Source of the DNA: Arthrobacter_D sp015752045
GTDB lineage: Bacteria; Actinomycetota; Actinomycetes; Actinomycetales; Micrococcaceae
NCBI RefSeq assembly: GCF_015752045.1
Contig: NZ_JADOUS010000008.1
Span: 1 to 64,000, forward strand
Reading direction: 5' to 3'
Length of the DNA: 64,000 nucleotides
Positions 1 through 11,397 of this stretch are shown here, piece by piece; positions within the stretch are counted from its first letter, which is position 1; the number at the start of each line of letters is the position of its first letter. A program made the position numbers and the translations under genes. Below the pieces are notes generated by a model. That model saw only the letters and a list, made by a program, of their open reading frames with translations, did no database searches and had not been told where the DNA came from.

Positions 1-34
1 GGGTGCGGCACACAGGGTACGCCAGGTAGCAAGG

Positions 35-153
35 GTTACGGCGGTCATAGCGTGGGGGAAACGCCCGGTCCCATTCCGAACCCGGAAGCTAAGACCCACA
101 GCGCCGATGGTACTGCACCCGAGAGAGTGTGGGAGAGTAGGACACCGCCGGAC
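35..153 (+). rRNA. rrf: 5S ribosomal RNA
   Basis: This is the 5S rRNA of the large ribosomal subunit. The sequence shows the conserved core CCCATTCCGAACCCGGAAGC (loop B/C region) and the GGGAGAGTAGG segment near the 3' end, and the terminal helix forms between CGGCGGT at the 5' side and ACCGCCG at the 3' side. The length of about 119 nt is normal. The ends are placed from the terminal helix and may be off by a few bases. The preceding 34 bases would be the 23S-5S spacer, so a ribosomal operon lies just outside the window on the left. Confidence 0.93.
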
Positions 154-167
154 AACCATTACAGGCA

Positions 168-194
168 AGAGGCCCCACCACGGTGGGGCCTCTT
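168..194 (+). terminator. Terminator of the rRNA operon
   Basis: A perfect inverted repeat (AAGAGGCCCCACCA / CGGTGGGGCCTCTT) with a very short loop lies 15 bases after the 5S gene and is followed by a T/C-rich stretch. This fits the intrinsic terminator of the rRNA operon. Confidence 0.8.
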
Positions 195-442
195 CCCCGT
201 TAACCACCCCACCCACCCGCGGCCCGCCGGATACCGGCCGGACCGGTCCCCGATCAACACCCCCGGCGCCCACCGGATATCCACGGGGCCCACCCCCATC
301 AGCACCGACCAGCACAAGGCAACGTCAAACAGCCCCGGTAAAGCACCCTCGGCCACCATGCCCGACACCCGCCCTGGCCCGGCACGACCTGCAGATGAAC
401 GTCGGCCTCTGAAGAGTCCTCGGTCGGCGGTACTGTCGACTC
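195..442. other. Intergenic stretch after the rRNA operon
   Basis: This Pro-codon-like C-rich spacer has no open frame with a credible ribosome-binding site or recognisable product. It presumably holds the promoter of the SRPBCC gene at 443; no clear -35/-10 pair stands out. Confidence 0.4.
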
Positions 443-976
443 ATGAGTGGATTGTTCTCGCACCCCCCTTCCGAGACCGGCGTCTCGGAGGACCGACCGG
501 ACCTACGATTCTCGGAGCATGTACCAGCGCCTGCCGATCATGCCTGGGCAGGGCTGACGCAGCATCTCCATCTTTGGTGGCCCGCCGACGAGTTGAGCCG
601 CTGGGGTGAGGGCAGTTTCTTCGATCTGGAAGACAACGCCCTCGTCGAGACATCCGCCAACGATGATGAGAACGTCTGGGGCGAGGTGACCGACAGTCGT
701 CCCGGAGAGTGGCTCCAGTTGTCGTGGCGGCATGTCGGCTCTGCTTCTACAACCGTGGTGCGTATCGAGATGGCCGGCGGCGAAGAACCCGGCTCCGCCC
801 GGTCTGCTTCGGAGACGCTACGCGAAGGAACCGGAGCGGGTGGTGGGCCCGGGGTCACGTTCACACTTGTCCACAGTGGGTGGACGGCGGAGGACCCCCA
901 GGACATCTATGATTTCTACCGCGGTTTCTGGTCCGAGGCTCTGTCGCGCTACCGGCGCTTCATGGGCGGGTCCTGA
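443..976 (+). CDS. SRPBCC (AHSA1-like) domain protein
   Basis: A 177-residue protein of the START-like SRPBCC/AHSA1 fold, a family of small hydrophobic-ligand-binding or co-chaperone-like proteins. Family features are the opening FSEHVPAPADHAWAGLTQ strand-helix, a GEVTDSRPGEWLQLSWRH segment in the middle, and the C-terminal helix around YDFYRGFWSEALSRYRRF. No signal peptide is seen, so it is cytoplasmic. Its stop codon overlaps the start of the following FAD-linked oxidase gene by one base (TGATG), so the two are almost certainly translated as one operon. The ligand is unknown. Confidence 0.8.
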   Translation: MSGLFSHPPSETGVSEDRPDLRFSEHVPAPADHAWAGLTQHLHLWWPADELSRWGEGSFFDLEDNALVETSANDDENVWGEVTDSRPGEWLQLSWRHVGSASTTVVRIEMAGGEEPGSARSASETLREGTGAGGGPGVTFTLVHSGWTAEDPQDIYDFYRGFWSEALSRYRRFMGGS

Positions 977-2343
977 TGCTCAGGGAGGTGCTCCAGGAAC
1001 TCGAGAGTGCGCTGCCGGGATGTGTATCCACGAACCCCGATGACCTGATCCGATACTCCCGGGACCAGGGCCCCGTCCTTGAACCGGCGCTTGCCGACGC
1101 GGTGATCCGCGCCCGCAGCGTTGAGGGCGTGCAGATGATGATGCAGTGGGCGACGCGCCATCGTGTGCCGGTGGTGAGCAGGGGCGCAGGGTCGGGGGTG
1201 TCCGGTGGGGCGCATGCAACGGAGGGGTGTGTCATCCTGTCGCTCGAGCTCATGGACAGGATCATCGAGGTCAACGCGGACGACGAGACCGCCGTCGTCG
1301 AACCGGGTGTGATCAACGCCGACCTCAACACCGCCGTCGCGGAGCATGGCCTGATGTACGCCCCGGATCCGGCCAGCTACCGGTGGTCCACCATCGGAGG
1401 GAATGTCGCCACCAATGCGGGCGGACTCCGCTGTGCCAAGTACGGGCTGACGCGCGACTCGGTGCTTGCGCTGAAAGTGGTCCTTGCGGACGGCACTCTC
1501 ATCTCGACGGGGCACAGGACATTCAAAGGAGTTGCCGGGTACGATCTCACGGCGTTGATGACAGGTTCGGAGGGAACGCTGGGCGTGGTCGTGCAGGTCA
1601 CCGTCCGCCTCCGCTACCTGCCCCAGGAAGTCCACACCCTGGCCGCTTTCTTCGACGACTTCCCTCGGGCAGCAGCCGGGGTCCTCGCCATCGGCCGCGC
1701 CCGGGTGCAACCTTCGATCCTGGAGCTCCTCGATGGGAGGACTCTCGACGCACTGGACGACGTGCACGGCTCGGACCTCCGCCGACGAGGTGGTTCCCTC
1801 CTGCTCATCCGGACGGACGGCTTCGGTGCTGCGGCGGAGGCCGAAACCATCCGGGCGGTCCTGGTCGGGCTGGGCGCCGGCGTCAGTCAGGAGGGATCGG
1901 AAGAAGCCGAGCGGCTCGTCGAACTGAGGCGACACAGTCGGGGAGATGATGTGGACGACCTGTTCCGGGTTGGAGAGGACGTCGCTGTTCCGAAATCCCG
2001 CCTCGTCGACTACGTCGAAGCACTCGAGGCGATGGCGGAACGCTACGCCGTTCATCTGAAGGTCGTGGCCCACGCCGGTGACGGCAACCTGCATCCCACC
2101 TTCTGGGTCGCGCGAAGCGAGGGCCTGGAAGCCCAGTCGCGGTTGGACGAAGCGCTCGACGCGTCGGTTCGCCTGGCGCTGGAGCTCGGCGGCACGATCA
2201 CGGGCGAGCACGGCGTAGGACAGTACAAGCGGAGATGGCTTTCCTGGGAGCAGGAGCCTGCGGTCCTCGATCTGCAGGCCCGCATCAAGCAAATCTTCGA
2301 CCCCCTGGGCATCCTGAATCCAGGCAAGGCCATCGTCGCCTGA
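976..2343 (+). CDS. FAD-binding oxidase, GlcD/D-lactate dehydrogenase-like
   Basis: A 455-residue flavoprotein of the vanillyl-alcohol-oxidase (PCMH) fold, closest in plan to glycolate oxidase subunit GlcD and D-lactate dehydrogenases, which oxidise 2-hydroxy acids and pass electrons on. The N-terminal FAD-binding half carries VVSRGAGSGVSGGAHATEG (about residues 72-90) and the PASYRWSTIGGNVATNAGG segment. The C-terminal FAD-oxidase domain has HAGDGNLHP and ends with GGTITGEHGVGQYKRRWL, both typical of the GlcD group. The length is normal. The substrate cannot be read from sequence; GlcE/GlcF partners are absent nearby, which favours a stand-alone 2-hydroxy-acid dehydrogenase. Confidence 0.88.
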   Translation: MLREVLQELESALPGCVSTNPDDLIRYSRDQGPVLEPALADAVIRARSVEGVQMMMQWATRHRVPVVSRGAGSGVSGGAHATEGCVILSLELMDRIIEVNADDETAVVEPGVINADLNTAVAEHGLMYAPDPASYRWSTIGGNVATNAGGLRCAKYGLTRDSVLALKVVLADGTLISTGHRTFKGVAGYDLTALMTGSEGTLGVVVQVTVRLRYLPQEVHTLAAFFDDFPRAAAGVLAIGRARVQPSILELLDGRTLDALDDVHGSDLRRRGGSLLLIRTDGFGAAAEAETIRAVLVGLGAGVSQEGSEEAERLVELRRHSRGDDVDDLFRVGEDVAVPKSRLVDYVEALEAMAERYAVHLKVVAHAGDGNLHPTFWVARSEGLEAQSRLDEALDASVRLALELGGTITGEHGVGQYKRRWLSWEQEPAVLDLQARIKQIFDPLGILNPGKAIVA

Positions 2344-2444
2344 TTGTTGCCGTCCTGGGCCGGATGGGCGACGACCCCCGATGATACTGTTCAAGAAACT
2401 GTCGGAATTCTCCGTCATTTCCATTACTTTCGTTCGGGGGCAGC

Positions 2445-3035
2445 ATGTCTGACAATAATCCGGGATCGCAGGGCGGACCGCCCCACGGTGAGCAGAACAA
2501 ACCGCGGTACGGGGAGAACGAGCCCCAGTCGGGGCAGAGCCAGCCCCAGTACGGCCAGCAGGACCAGCCCAGGTACGGGGAGAACGAGCCGCAGTACGGT
2601 CAGGCCCCGACCCCCTATGGGCAGCAGGCGCCTACTCCCTACGGGCAGCAGGCCCCATCCCCCTACGGGCAGCAGAGCCCCTACGGCCCGGGTGCCGGCA
2701 ACTACCCCGGACAGCAGGGCTACCAGGTGCAGACGGCAGAGAATCCCGGCAGGACACTCGGTATCGTCGGCTTCATCCTCGCCATCCTGATCGCCCCGGT
2801 CGGCCTGGTCATCAGCATCATCGCCTTCGTGAAATCACGGAAGGCGAAGGTGGGCAACGGGTTCGCCCTTGCCGGGATCATCATCGGTGTGCTGTTCACG
2901 ATCATCGGCGTGATCACCATGATCGCCCTGATCGCCTTCTTCGGCGACGTGACTCAGCAGATCATCGAACAATGCGACGGCCTCCCGCCGGGAACGCCGG
3001 TCACGGTCCAGGGCCAGCCCCTGGAATGCCCATAG
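2445..3035 (+). CDS. DUF4190 membrane protein with Tyr/Gln/Pro repeats
   Basis: A 196-residue protein with two parts. Residues 1 to about 95 are hydrophilic and low-complexity, made of repeats such as YGENEPQ and PTPYGQQA. Residues about 105-180 form the DUF4190 domain: two hydrophobic segments (LGIVGFILAILIAPVGLVIS and GIIIGVLFTIIGVITMIAL) around the short basic loop FVKSRKAKVGNG. It is probably an integral membrane protein with a disordered cytoplasmic N-terminus. The role of the family is unknown. An unrelated TM2 protein at 23726-24478 has a similar PYQQ/PYEQ-type tail. Confidence 0.8.
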   Translation: MSDNNPGSQGGPPHGEQNKPRYGENEPQSGQSQPQYGQQDQPRYGENEPQYGQAPTPYGQQAPTPYGQQAPSPYGQQSPYGPGAGNYPGQQGYQVQTAENPGRTLGIVGFILAILIAPVGLVISIIAFVKSRKAKVGNGFALAGIIIGVLFTIIGVITMIALIAFFGDVTQQIIEQCDGLPPGTPVTVQGQPLECP

Positions 3036-3051
3036 CAGGACCTCCGACAGC

Positions 3052-3093
3052 ACAAGGGACCGGCAGCCATCACAATGGCTGCCGGTCCCTTGT
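3052..3093. terminator. Bidirectional terminator between convergent genes
   Basis: A perfect 19-bp inverted repeat with a 4-nt loop (arms ACAAGGGACCGGCAGCCAT and its complement) lies between the DUF4190 gene on + and the DUF4032 gene on -. The arms end in AAGG/CCTTGT, so it can act in both directions. Confidence 0.8.
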
Positions 3094-3115
3094 CGTCAAC
3101 CCGATAGTCGTCGAC

Positions 3116-4465
3116 CTACTCCGAGTCCTCATCGATGCCGATGGTCTTCGCGTCCGCCGTCAGCATGATCTCCGCCTCGTCACGGCGGTGACGGAGTTCG
3201 TCGTCGAGGTAGGACTGCACGGCCTCGGCCATCGGCACATTCCTGTCCTCCCGCTCGGACATGTACCACCGGTGCTCGAGCACCTCGTGGACGACCTCCG
3301 CCGGCTCGAGCTTCCGTCCCAGTTCACGGGGTACGGCGCGGACGATGGGCTCGAAGACCTCATTGACCCAGAGGTGCGCAGTGAACTCCTCGTCCAGCGT
3401 GGGGTTGTTGTCCGCACGGTAGGCGTCCATGTCATTGAGCAGGCGCCGGGCCTGGTTCTCCTGCGCGTCGAGGCCCGTCAGGCGGAGGAGCCGACGGCTG
3501 TGGTGCCCTGCATCGACGACCTTGGGCTGCAACTGGATCTGCGTACCGTTGGCGGCCGTCTTGATCGCATACTCCTCGACATCGAAGCCCAGCTCGTTGA
3601 GGCGGCGGATGCGGGCTCCCACGCGCCAGCGATCCCCGAGCTCGAACGATTCCTGCTCCGTCAGCTCACTCCAGAGGCGGCGGTAGCTGTCCATGATGAG
3701 CTCGCTGGTGGCGAGAGGATCTACCTTCTCCTCGATGAGGCCGCCCTCTGCGAGGTCCATCAGTTCGCCCGCGATATTGACGCGGGCTATCTCCAGGTCG
3801 TACTCGCGCTGGCCGGTCGACAGCTCCGGGTAGAGCTCGCCCGTCTCGGCGTCGACCAGATAGGCGGCGAAGGACCCGGCGTCGCGCCTGAACAGGGTAT
3901 TGGAGAGGGAGACATCGCCCCAGTAGAAGCCGACCAGGTGCAGGCGTACGAGGAGCAGCGCCTGCGCGTCGATGAGGCGGGTCAGTGTGTCGCGGCGGAG
4001 GGTCTGGGAGAACAGCGCCCGATAGGGCAGTGAGAACTTGAGGTGTCGGGTGACCAGGACGGGGTCGAGTTCCTCCCCCTCGGGCGTGGCCCGGCCGGAG
4101 ATGACGGCGACGGGCTCGACGCAGGGTACGTCGAGGCGCTGGAGCTTCCGGAGCATGTGGTACTCGTGGCGCGCGATGTGCTCGCCGGTCTCCTTGACCG
4201 CGATCACCGATCCGCCGAGGTGTGCGAAACGGACGATGTGCCGGGAGATTCCGCGGGGGAGGGCGGCGAGGGCGCTGGCCGGCCACTCCTCGAGGGCGAC
4301 GTGCCAGGGCAGGTCGAGAAGCTCTGGATCGGTCGCCGCCGCCGTGATGTTCAGGGATCCCAGGTTGGGGACCTCGGAGGATGCGGGACGCACCCGCGGC
4401 AGCTTGCCGGTCTGGTCGTAATCCGTGGGCTCGTCATGCCACTGGGCGTTCGAGGTCTCGGTCAT
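3116..4465 (-). CDS. DUF4032 domain protein
   Basis: A 449-residue cytoplasmic protein of the actinobacterial DUF4032 family. The first two thirds resemble lipopolysaccharide-kinase-like folds: VIAVKETGEHIARHEYHMLRKL has a VAIK-like lysine, LVRLHLVGFYWGDVSLSNTLF resembles an HxDxxxxN catalytic loop (here GDVSLSN), and YLVDAETGEL resembles a DFG-type metal motif. The C-terminal part is the family-specific DUF4032 region. This suggests, but does not prove, an atypical kinase or nucleotide-binding role. The ATG at 4465 opens the conserved frame. It stands alone, transcribed towards the terminator it shares with the DUF4190 gene. Confidence 0.82.
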   Translation of the reverse strand: MTETSNAQWHDEPTDYDQTGKLPRVRPASSEVPNLGSLNITAAATDPELLDLPWHVALEEWPASALAALPRGISRHIVRFAHLGGSVIAVKETGEHIARHEYHMLRKLQRLDVPCVEPVAVISGRATPEGEELDPVLVTRHLKFSLPYRALFSQTLRRDTLTRLIDAQALLLVRLHLVGFYWGDVSLSNTLFRRDAGSFAAYLVDAETGELYPELSTGQREYDLEIARVNIAGELMDLAEGGLIEEKVDPLATSELIMDSYRRLWSELTEQESFELGDRWRVGARIRRLNELGFDVEEYAIKTAANGTQIQLQPKVVDAGHHSRRLLRLTGLDAQENQARRLLNDMDAYRADNNPTLDEEFTAHLWVNEVFEPIVRAVPRELGRKLEPAEVVHEVLEHRWYMSEREDRNVPMAEAVQSYLDDELRHRRDEAEIMLTADAKTIGIDEDSE

Positions 4466-4605
4466 GGGTGCTGCCTTCGTGTCTGGGCGGGAGATGGGCC
4501 TGTATCAAGCGTAATGGCCGTTAAACCACAGCGGTGGCTTTCCCGGGGCCTCCAGAGGATGCCCGGCAAAGCCACCGGCGGCGTCGTGCGTGATCCGCGG
4601 GGAAC

Positions 4606-5694
<1,089 letters not shown>

Positions 5695-5825
5695 GGAGTT
5701 GGTTCCTTTTCACGGGCAGGTACGTGCCCGACGATCCGTAGTGAATGGAAGGTATTCAGTTGTTGCGCGTGGTCCGCCAGCAGTACCGGTGACGTTGGTC
5801 ACGCCTCCTGAGTATGACACGTTCC

Positions 5826-6594
5826 CTACCCGGGTGCACTTGCAGCGCGCAGCGTCGCGAGCTCCTGGAGCACCTCCGTGAAGGTCTCGGGAGAGGCGAC
5901 GGAGAAGGACGCGGCGGTGTCCCCGGGGCCGATCCTGATGCCGACATCGCCCGCGACGAGGGTCTTCTGGGCATGCTCGTCCGTGACGTCGTCGCCTGCG
6001 AAGAAGACCGCCGTCGCTGCCGCCGCCTGCCGCAGCAGGGCCAGTCCCTGGCCCTTGTCGGCCTCGATCACCGAGATCTCGAGCACGCGCTTGCCGTCCG
6101 TGATGCTCACGCCGTCCAGCGGGGTGAGCTCGGTCCGTGCTGCTGCCACGGCGGCGTCGGCGATGTCGTCCGCCGCCGTCCTCGTATGCAGCACGACGCC
6201 GGCGGGCTTGAACTCGATCCGTGTCCCGGCATGCACGGCGACGATCCGTTCGACGACGGCGACGGCGCGCACCAGGAGGCCGGCCTGGTCCGGCGTCAAC
6301 GCGAGGGGGGCGCGGTCCGGTCCGGTCCAGGTCTCGGCGCCGTGGCTGCCGATCAGCATCGTGTCCGCCGGCGGGTCGGCGACGGCACGCAGGCTGTCGA
6401 GGGCCCGTCCGGAGATGAGCGCCGTCGTCGTGTGGGGCAGGCCGGCCAGCACCCGGACGGCCGCGGCCGACGCCGGGAGGGCGCGGGCGTCCTCCGCCCG
6501 CTCGACCAGTGGTGCCAGCGTGCCGTCGAAGTCCAGGGCGACGAGCAGGCGCGGCGTGGAGGCCAGGCGGCGGAGTGCGGCGTGGAGCTCCGTG

Positions 6595-6605
<11 letters not shown>
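5826..6605 (-). CDS. otsB: Trehalose-6-phosphate phosphatase
   Basis: A 259-residue HAD-superfamily phosphatase that removes phosphate from trehalose-6-phosphate, the last step of the OtsAB route. Motif I is LDFDGTLAPL (Asp25 and Asp27), followed by LISGRALDSL (motif II) and the metal-binding motif FFAGDDVTDEHA. The length is typical of bacterial OtsB. The start overlaps the 3' end of otsA by 11 bases, so the two are translationally coupled and make trehalose from UDP-glucose and glucose-6-phosphate, an osmotic and desiccation protectant in soil actinobacteria. Confidence 0.93.
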
Positions 6606-8094
<1,489 letters not shown>

Positions 8095-8267
8095 CGAAGT
8101 AGTTGGTCTCGGAAACGACTCTATCCGGTCGGGCGCTGCAGGGTGCGTGGCTGATTTCACGCGGTGCCGGCGCTGGGCTACCCTTATTGAGCGCTCGGCG
8201 TCACGCTGCCTCCGGCAGGTTCCACCTCATGGACACGACGACGGCGCCTCGCCGGCACGGCCGGCAC

Positions 8268-8341
8268 GCCTCCTTAGCTCAGTTGGCCAGAGCACCGCTC
8301 TTGTAAAGCGGGGGTCGTCGGTTCGAATCCGACAGGGGGCC
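8268..8341 (+). tRNA. tRNA-Thr (anticodon TGT)
   Basis: A complete cloverleaf: acceptor GCCTCCT pairing with AGGGGGC, D arm AGCTC...GAGC, anticodon stem CCGCT/AGCGG with loop CTTGTAA (anticodon TGT, threonine), and T arm GTCGG TTCGAAT CCGAC. CCA is not encoded. A strong hairpin follows directly. Confidence 0.95.
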
Positions 8342-8349
8342 CGACGAAA

Positions 8350-8393
8350 GAACCGCGCCGCCACTGGGAACCCTCCCGGTGGCGGCGCGGTTC
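8350..8393 (+). terminator. Terminator after tRNA-Thr
   Basis: A very stable hairpin with 15-bp arms, GAACCGCGCCGCCAC and its complement, is followed by TCGTTTG. It ends the tRNA transcript and could also serve the convergent FAD oxidase gene. Confidence 0.82.
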
Positions 8394-8431
8394 TCGTTTG
8401 TCCTGATATCGGGGAACCCGCTACTACCCCG

Positions 8432-9805
8432 CTACGGCGCCGGCCGGATGTTCTGGTTCGAGCGGAAGAGGTTCGTTGGGTCGTATTTGGCTTTGGCAGC
8501 GCTGAGGCTGTCGTAATTCGCCCCGTAGGCCGCCTTCACCCGATCCTCACCTTCATCGCCCAGATCGTTGACGTAGACCCCGCGCACGGCGAAGGGCTGC
8601 AGCGCCTCGAACAAGGCGCGGGCCCAGCCGACGTTGCGCTCCGTTTCAGCCGGGTCGGCCCACTGGCACAGGATGAGGAGTTCAATCTGCGACCGGCGAT
8701 GCGGGAACGCCGTGGCTGCGGTGTCGACCCGCGCGGCCGCACCGTGCATTTGCTGCATACCGATGCCGCTCGCCGGTGAGGGCAGCTCGGCCGCAAAATG
8801 GAGCAGGATGTCGATGGCGTCGTCGGTGAATTCCGTGAAGAAGCTCGATTTCCAATAGTGGTTCTGGCCCTGAGGAAAGCCCGCATCGTGAGCGCTTTGC
8901 AGTTCGCAATAGTCGGTTGGTGCGACTATGTCTACCGCCGGGCCGAGATCACGCAGGGGTCGGAGCGCAGAATCCGCCCCGCCGTGCTCGCCGCTCCAGC
9001 AAACGCCGACGCTAAGAACAGGGTTCCCCGAGTCGTCGCGCCCCAAACTTGCTGACATCGAGAGTTCATCGGGACACGAGGCGGCGAATTCGGGGTAGAA
9101 CCGCAGGACCTCCCGCGTGCGCTCCGCCGGGAATAAGAATCCTCCGGCAAGGACCGGTCCGACGGGATGCAGCCGATAGGTGAACGAAGTGACCACGCCA
9201 AAGTTGCCGCCGCCTCCCCGGATTGCCCAGAAGAGGTCTGCGTGCTCGTCGGCGCTCACCTTCAGAAGCCCCCCGTCCGAAGTCACGATATTGGCGGCGA
9301 GCACGTTGTCGCAGGCGAGACCGTGCTTGCCGTTGAGCCAGCCGATGCCGCCGCCCAGAGTCAGGCCAGCGATGCCGGTAACCGACACCACTCCCAGCGG
9401 CGTGGCAAGGCCACCTGTCTGGGTGGCGCGGTCAAGGTCGGCCAGTAACGCCCCGGCTCCGGCCACGGCGACGCGCCGTTCGGCGTCGACCCTAATCTTC
9501 TTCATGCCTGAGCAATCCAGCATGAGCCCACGGTCGATCACGGCACTCCCGGCTACGTTATGACTGCCCCCCTTGACGGAGACGGGGAGATGGTTTGTCC
9601 GTGCGAAGCTCACCGTACGGCAGATATCTTCCGCGTCGGCTGGGCGGACGATAACGGCGGGACGGCGGTCGATCATCGCGTTGAAGACCTTCCGGACGTC
9701 GTCATAACCGTGCTCGCCAGGGTGGAAAAGCTGGCCCCGAAGGGACGAACTCAGGGCACCGACGGCGGACGGGTCAAGCGATGGCCAGGGAGTTGGGATA
9801 TCCAC
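8432..9805 (-). CDS. FAD-binding oxidoreductase, berberine-bridge (BBE) type
   Basis: A 457-residue flavin oxidase of the 6-hydroxynicotine-oxidase/BBE group. The PCMH FAD domain includes VSVKGGSHNVAGSAVIDRG, where His82 is the likely covalent FAD attachment site, GLTLGGGIGWL, and WAIRGGGGNFGVVTSF. The C-terminal BBE motif is YDPTNLFRSNQNI. I chose the GTG at 9805 because AAAGG lies about 9 bases upstream and the frame matches family starts; the frame stays open further upstream without homology. Codon use is visibly less GC-biased than in neighbours and the gene sits behind tRNA-Thr, so acquisition by transfer is plausible. The substrate is unknown. Confidence 0.85.
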   Translation of the reverse strand: MDIPTPWPSLDPSAVGALSSSLRGQLFHPGEHGYDDVRKVFNAMIDRRPAVIVRPADAEDICRTVSFARTNHLPVSVKGGSHNVAGSAVIDRGLMLDCSGMKKIRVDAERRVAVAGAGALLADLDRATQTGGLATPLGVVSVTGIAGLTLGGGIGWLNGKHGLACDNVLAANIVTSDGGLLKVSADEHADLFWAIRGGGGNFGVVTSFTYRLHPVGPVLAGGFLFPAERTREVLRFYPEFAASCPDELSMSASLGRDDSGNPVLSVGVCWSGEHGGADSALRPLRDLGPAVDIVAPTDYCELQSAHDAGFPQGQNHYWKSSFFTEFTDDAIDILLHFAAELPSPASGIGMQQMHGAAARVDTAATAFPHRRSQIELLILCQWADPAETERNVGWARALFEALQPFAVRGVYVNDLGDEGEDRVKAAYGANYDSLSAAKAKYDPTNLFRSNQNIRPAP

Positions 9806-9906
9806 GAAAGGGCACCTTTCTCGATCCGGACGCCATCGCGTCCCGTCGGACCTGCCGGTCGAACGTGCTGCCAAACATTTTGAGCCTACGCTCCCTACAA
9901 ATGCTG

Positions 9907-10294
9907 TCAACGAGAGAACATGACCTGCCTCCCCTCCCGACCAGGGGCCTGACGAAGAACAAGGCGATGCGGGACATGTTCGTAAGCCGCGCTGCGGGCG
10001 CTCCAACGGGCGTCCCGAACCAGCCCGGCATGGACTGCCCACGCCTTCGTCGCGGGGTCCATGGCCATGGATCCCGATAGGACGCCCGGGGGACGTCAGG
10101 CCCCATGCCACTGAAACCGCATTCGAGGCCCGCCGCGGCCGCGAAAGCGGTGACGACCGCACCCGCAGCGAGGCCGACGGCCACAGGGACTTCTTCAGGC
10201 CGTCCGGGATGATCTTCAGGGCCTTGGCGGCGAAGGCCACCAGCAGGACGCTGAGCAGCCCGGCGCCGCAAGCTGCGTGGTGGGCACCCATCAT
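9907..10294 (-). pseudogene. Possible decayed small membrane protein gene
   Basis: An ATG-ATG pair at 10294/10291 follows a good ribosome-binding site (GAAAGGA) and opens a hydrophobic segment (AACGAGLLSVLLVAFAAKAL, then KIIPDGLKK). Just after KK the frame loses its character, while the next frame continues with AVGLAAGAVVTAFAAAAGLE, a second membrane segment. A third frame then carries MDPATKAWAVHAGLVRD and reaches a TGA at 9907-9909. This looks like one small two-helix membrane protein broken by one or two frameshifts, through real decay or a sequencing error. No family is recognised. The rest of the gap between the FAD oxidase and rsgA has no other convincing gene. Confidence 0.33.
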
Positions 10295-10392
10295 GGCGGG
10301 CGATCCTTTCGGGAGGCGAAGTGCTTTCCCCCTCATGTGTGCGGCCTCCGCCGGCCGCCTCCCCACCACCGTCGCCGTCGTCGAGGCGCCCG

Positions 10393-11397
10393 TCATCCTT
10401 CCCTGAAGCGGTTCCGGTAGTCCTTGGCCCTGGCGACGTCCCGGGCCAGCCGGTGGAACGACCTCGCGTGACGCCGCTGCTCCGCGACATCCTGCCGTCG
10501 GTGCAGGCTCGCGAGTTCGCGGTCCATCTTCCGGTAGCTCAGCCAGCGGCGTTCCTCGAGGTCCCCGGACGCGATGGCGGACTGCACCGCGCATCCGGGT
10601 TCGCCCTCGTGGGCGCAGTCACCGAACCGGCATCCGGCGAAGAGCTCCTCGACGTCACCGAACACCCGGGACAGTCCGTCCTCCGCGTCCCACAGCGCGA
10701 AGCCGCGCAGCCCCGGTGTGTCCATCAGGACGGCACCGTCCCCGAGCGGCACCAGCTCCCGGGCGGTCGTCGTGTGCCGCCCGCGTCCGTCGGCGGCCCG
10801 GACCTCGCCCGTGTCCTGGCGGGGGTCGTCGACCAGGGCGTTGATCAGGCTCGACTTCCCGGCACCCGAGGGGCCCACCAGCGCCAGGGTCCGCCCGGCG
10901 CCGATCCGTTCGCGCAGGTGCTCGAGGCCGTCACCGGCCTCCGCCGACGTCGTGAGCACCTCGACCCCACGGGCACGCTCGACCGTCTCGGCGACCACGC
11001 CGTCGAAGCGCGAGCTGAGATCGGCCTTGGTCAGGATGACGAGGGGTACAGCGCCGGAATCCCAGGCGGCGACGAGGGTGCGCTCGAGCCGGTTGGTCGA
11101 GAGCGGCCGGTCCAGGGGCACCACGACTCCCAGGAGGTCGATGTTCGCGGCCAGGACCTGGGGTTCGGACAGCGGATCGTACGCCCGCTTGCGCTGGAGC
11201 AGCGACGAGCGGGGCAGGTGTCCGGTGATGACGCGGTGGTCGCCGTCGCCCGTCAGCCCTACCCAGTCCCCGGTGACGAGGGGGTCCGGGCTGTCGAGGT
11301 GCAGGGTGCCCTGCAGCGCAGCGGCCAGGACCCGCCCGCGGTCCGCGCGGACCACCCTGGCCGGTTGCACGCCGGAAGTGGAACGAGAAGAGGGCAC
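10393..11397 (-). CDS. rsgA: Ribosome small-subunit GTPase RsgA, 5' end apparently frameshifted
   Basis: A circularly permuted GTPase that checks 30S ribosomal subunit assembly. The open frame has the OB-like N-terminal part (PARVVRADRGRVLAA, then VTGDWVGL), the permuted G motifs LTKAD (G4), GPSGAGKSSLINAL (G1) and DTPGLRGFAL (G3), and the C-terminal zinc knuckle CRFGDCAHEGEPGC. The GTG at 11397 is only the first start in this frame. The missing N-terminal YGF...-type segment is encoded one frame over, from a TTG at 11437 behind a strong GGAGG site, as LNTLLQYGFTDRIGALFSFH. A one-base indel near 11360-11390 would restore about 347 residues, the normal family length. Confidence 0.85.
   Translation of the reverse strand: MPSSRSTSGVQPARVVRADRGRVLAAALQGTLHLDSPDPLVTGDWVGLTGDGDHRVITGHLPRSSLLQRKRAYDPLSEPQVLAANIDLLGVVVPLDRPLSTNRLERTLVAAWDSGAVPLVILTKADLSSRFDGVVAETVERARGVEVLTTSAEAGDGLEHLRERIGAGRTLALVGPSGAGKSSLINALVDDPRQDTGEVRAADGRGRHTTTARELVPLGDGAVLMDTPGLRGFALWDAEDGLSRVFGDVEELFAGCRFGDCAHEGEPGCAVQSAIASGDLEERRWLSYRKMDRELASLHRRQDVAEQRRHARSFHRLARDVARAKDYRNRFREG

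Noticed and set aside
52..609. 185-codon plus-strand frame running across the 5S gene
   Set aside because: It covers the rRNA and its terminator, lacks similarity and conflicts with the real SRPBCC gene at 443.
2500..2700. Short repeats suggestive of a CRISPR array
   Set aside because: They encode Tyr/Gln/Gly/Pro units in frame within the DUF4190 gene; repeats are contiguous without unique spacers and no cas genes are present.
8432..10594. Treating the FAD oxidase as a 720-residue protein
   Set aside because: Similarity begins only after the GTG at 9805, which has its own ribosome-binding site; the upstream part reads through the degenerate stretch by chance.
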